Program-made: the position numbers and the translations under genes
Notes under the pieces: model-generated
Database searches by the model: none
What the model was told of the DNA's origin: nothing
The model's input: only the letters and a program-made list of their open reading frames with translations
Assembly (NCBI GenBank): GCA_910583525.1
Contig: CAJTXL010000030.1
Location: forward strand, 1 to 34,702
Source: an uncultured Muribaculaceae bacterium
Lineage (GTDB): Bacteria; Bacteroidota; Bacteroidia; Bacteroidales; Muribaculaceae
DNA length: 34,702 bases
Direction of reading: 5' to 3'
Shown: piece after piece, positions 33,809 through 34,702 of the stretch
How positions within the stretch are numbered: the stretch's first letter is position 1
Layout: the number at the start of each line of letters is the position of its first letter

Positions 33809-34425
33809 AAACACTACTGACTATTTCTTTGCTTGTTGTGCAGTCGTGCATGGTCTTCGCGCAGCATTGTTGCACAAACGACAGCGTGGTCAGAGAGATT
33901 CAGTTCCCTCTCACAGAACAGGATACCGAAACTATTTTCTTCTACTTCAACAACGAGTGGTTTGCGATGCCGGAACTCGCCCAGGCCGATTCCATTCAAA
34001 AGATGGAAGTCAAAAATGATGAATATGGCAATCGTGCGGTATTCTGTACCGTATCGCCCAAATACCTCGAACAATTAAAAGCAGAAAGAAAACGACACCT
34101 TATAAACCTTGATGCCCATTGTGAGTTTCCCGGCGGCAACGGCAAACTCAAAGAATGGTTGGATGCCAACATTCGCATCCCCGAAGGGTTTACGGGCAAA
34201 GAGAGGGTTGTCGTCGAATTTTACGTTCAGCCCGACGGCACCGTTACCGACCCACAAATAGTCGACAGGTTTAAGAGCAAAAACGATGCTGTCAATGCAG
34301 AGGCTTTAAGGCTGGCAAATGCTTTGCCTAAATTCAGGGTAAAATATTTTACTCCGCAAAAGAAACGCTTTTGCTATTGGTTGCCCATTGTCTTTAAAGA
34401 ACCGGGAGCGGTGCTTATCAAATAG
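33805..34425 (+). CDS. Exported protein with TonB C-terminal-like domain
   Basis: 206 residues. The signal peptide and first mature residues nearly duplicate those of the upstream gene (KTLLTISLLVVQSCMVFAQHCC against ...FAQNCC). Residues about 105-200 form a TonB_C-type domain: FPGGNGKLKEWL (from F108), ERVVVEFYVQPDGTVTDPQIVD, then NAEALRLANALPKF and the closing YWLPIVF strand. A true TonB has an inner-membrane anchor and Pro-rich spacer; here the domain sits on a cleavable signal peptide, so it cannot couple to ExbBD in the usual way. Similar stand-alone domains are common in Bacteroidota; their role is not settled. Confidence 0.82.
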   Translation: MKTLLTISLLVVQSCMVFAQHCCTNDSVVREIQFPLTEQDTETIFFYFNNEWFAMPELAQADSIQKMEVKNDEYGNRAVFCTVSPKYLEQLKAERKRHLINLDAHCEFPGGNGKLKEWLDANIRIPEGFTGKERVVVEFYVQPDGTVTDPQIVDRFKSKNDAVNAEALRLANALPKFRVKYFTPQKKRFCYWLPIVFKEPGAVLIK

Positions 34426-34447
34426 TGTACTAATAAGCGCAACATAT

Positions 34448-34486
34448 AAACGGCAGGCTTCACTGCGATTGTGTGGTCTGCCGTTT
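34448..34486 (+). terminator. Inverted repeat after the TonB_C gene, likely terminator
   Basis: AAACGGCAG (34448-34456) and CTGCCGTTT (34478-34486) form a perfect 9-bp stem around a 21-nt loop, 22 nt after the stop. The stem ends in AAA/TTT, as in bidirectional terminators, though no long T-run follows. Confidence 0.6.
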
Positions 34487-34588
34487 GTAGATTGTCTCAA
34501 AAACACAAATATATTGTGTACCGCAATAATTAAACAGTCAACTTCTCCTTAGCGAACAAACTACCTACGGCAGCTGTTAATGTTAAAA

Positions 34589-34605
34589 TTGAGATTTTTT
34601 CTCAA
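34589..34605. promoter_or_regulatory. Small perfect palindrome, possible operator or hairpin
   Basis: TTGAGA, five T, TCTCAA. It lies about 30 nt upstream of the -7 box at 34635, near where a -33 box or operator would be. Confidence 0.35.
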
Positions 34606-34634
34606 TCGAATGATGATATTTGATTGGTATTTCG

Positions 34635-34642
34635 TAAATTTG
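34635..34642 (+). promoter_or_regulatory. -7 box of a gene beyond the window end
   Basis: TAAATTTG fits TAnnTTTG exactly. No clear TTTG is found 19-21 nt upstream. Transcription would start near 34649; the coding region lies past the end. I see no gene in the last 277 bases. Confidence 0.45.
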
Positions 34643-34702
34643 CAAACCGAAGTTACGAAAAGAGTGTAATTTATTGGAAATGAGCGTAGGTTAATTGCTC
34701 TT

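Overview
The window looks like a chromosome segment of a gut-type Bacteroidales bacterium; a Muribaculaceae-like member is my best guess. Several intergenic regions carry the Bacteroidota promoter pattern (a TTTG-type -33 box, about 19-20 nt, then TAnnTTTG). The gene content fits too: gldE/gldD, a sulfatase, DUF1080 and Gfo/Idh/MocA enzymes, a short glycogen cluster and a large YD-repeat protein. I see no rRNA, tRNA, CRISPR array, intact insertion sequence or phage gene.

Layout. (1) 1-5621, plus strand: a 9-bp tandem repeat, a Na/Pi-cotransporter with a PhoU-like tail, an orphan OmpR-type response regulator, then a tight gldE-gldD-phosphopantetheinyl transferase operon. (2) 5618-11400, minus strand: a glycogen/alpha-glucan cluster transcribed as debranching enzyme, GT4 glycogen synthase-like enzyme, GH57 enzyme, then a cytidylate kinase-like protein. 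Two of its spacers are filled by repeats: a 334-bp element with 34-bp inverted ends and a pair of REP-like hairpins with GTAG heads. (3) 11641-20210, plus strand: a small exported protein with a T9SS-like C-terminus overlaps a 2016-residue RHS/YD-repeat protein. The RHS tip is AT-rich and carries an HEXXGH metallopeptidase-like motif. Two small exported or lipid-anchored proteins follow and are immunity candidates. This is the most likely 'system' in the window: a polymorphic-toxin locus. (4) 20220-24937: a CusB/CusA-like metal efflux pair bracketed by two direct copies of a ~137-bp multi-hairpin repeat. The second copy supplies the last five codons and stop of the pump gene. (5) 25138-32491, minus strand: Tat-exported Gfo/Idh/MocA oxidoreductase, HEAT-repeat/DUF1080 protein, second Gfo/Idh/MocA oxidoreductase, S-type sulfatase. 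This set fits oxidative (3-keto-sugar) breakdown of a sulfated glycan. (6) 32492-34702: a possible structured RNA between divergent promoters. It is followed by two overlapping genes that share an almost identical signal-peptide segment but carry different cargo: a retropepsin-like fold with a changed active site, and a TonB C-terminal domain.

Mobile-repeat debris is dense: four repeat families, several present in more than one copy. All family assignments are by eye from motifs; no database search was run.
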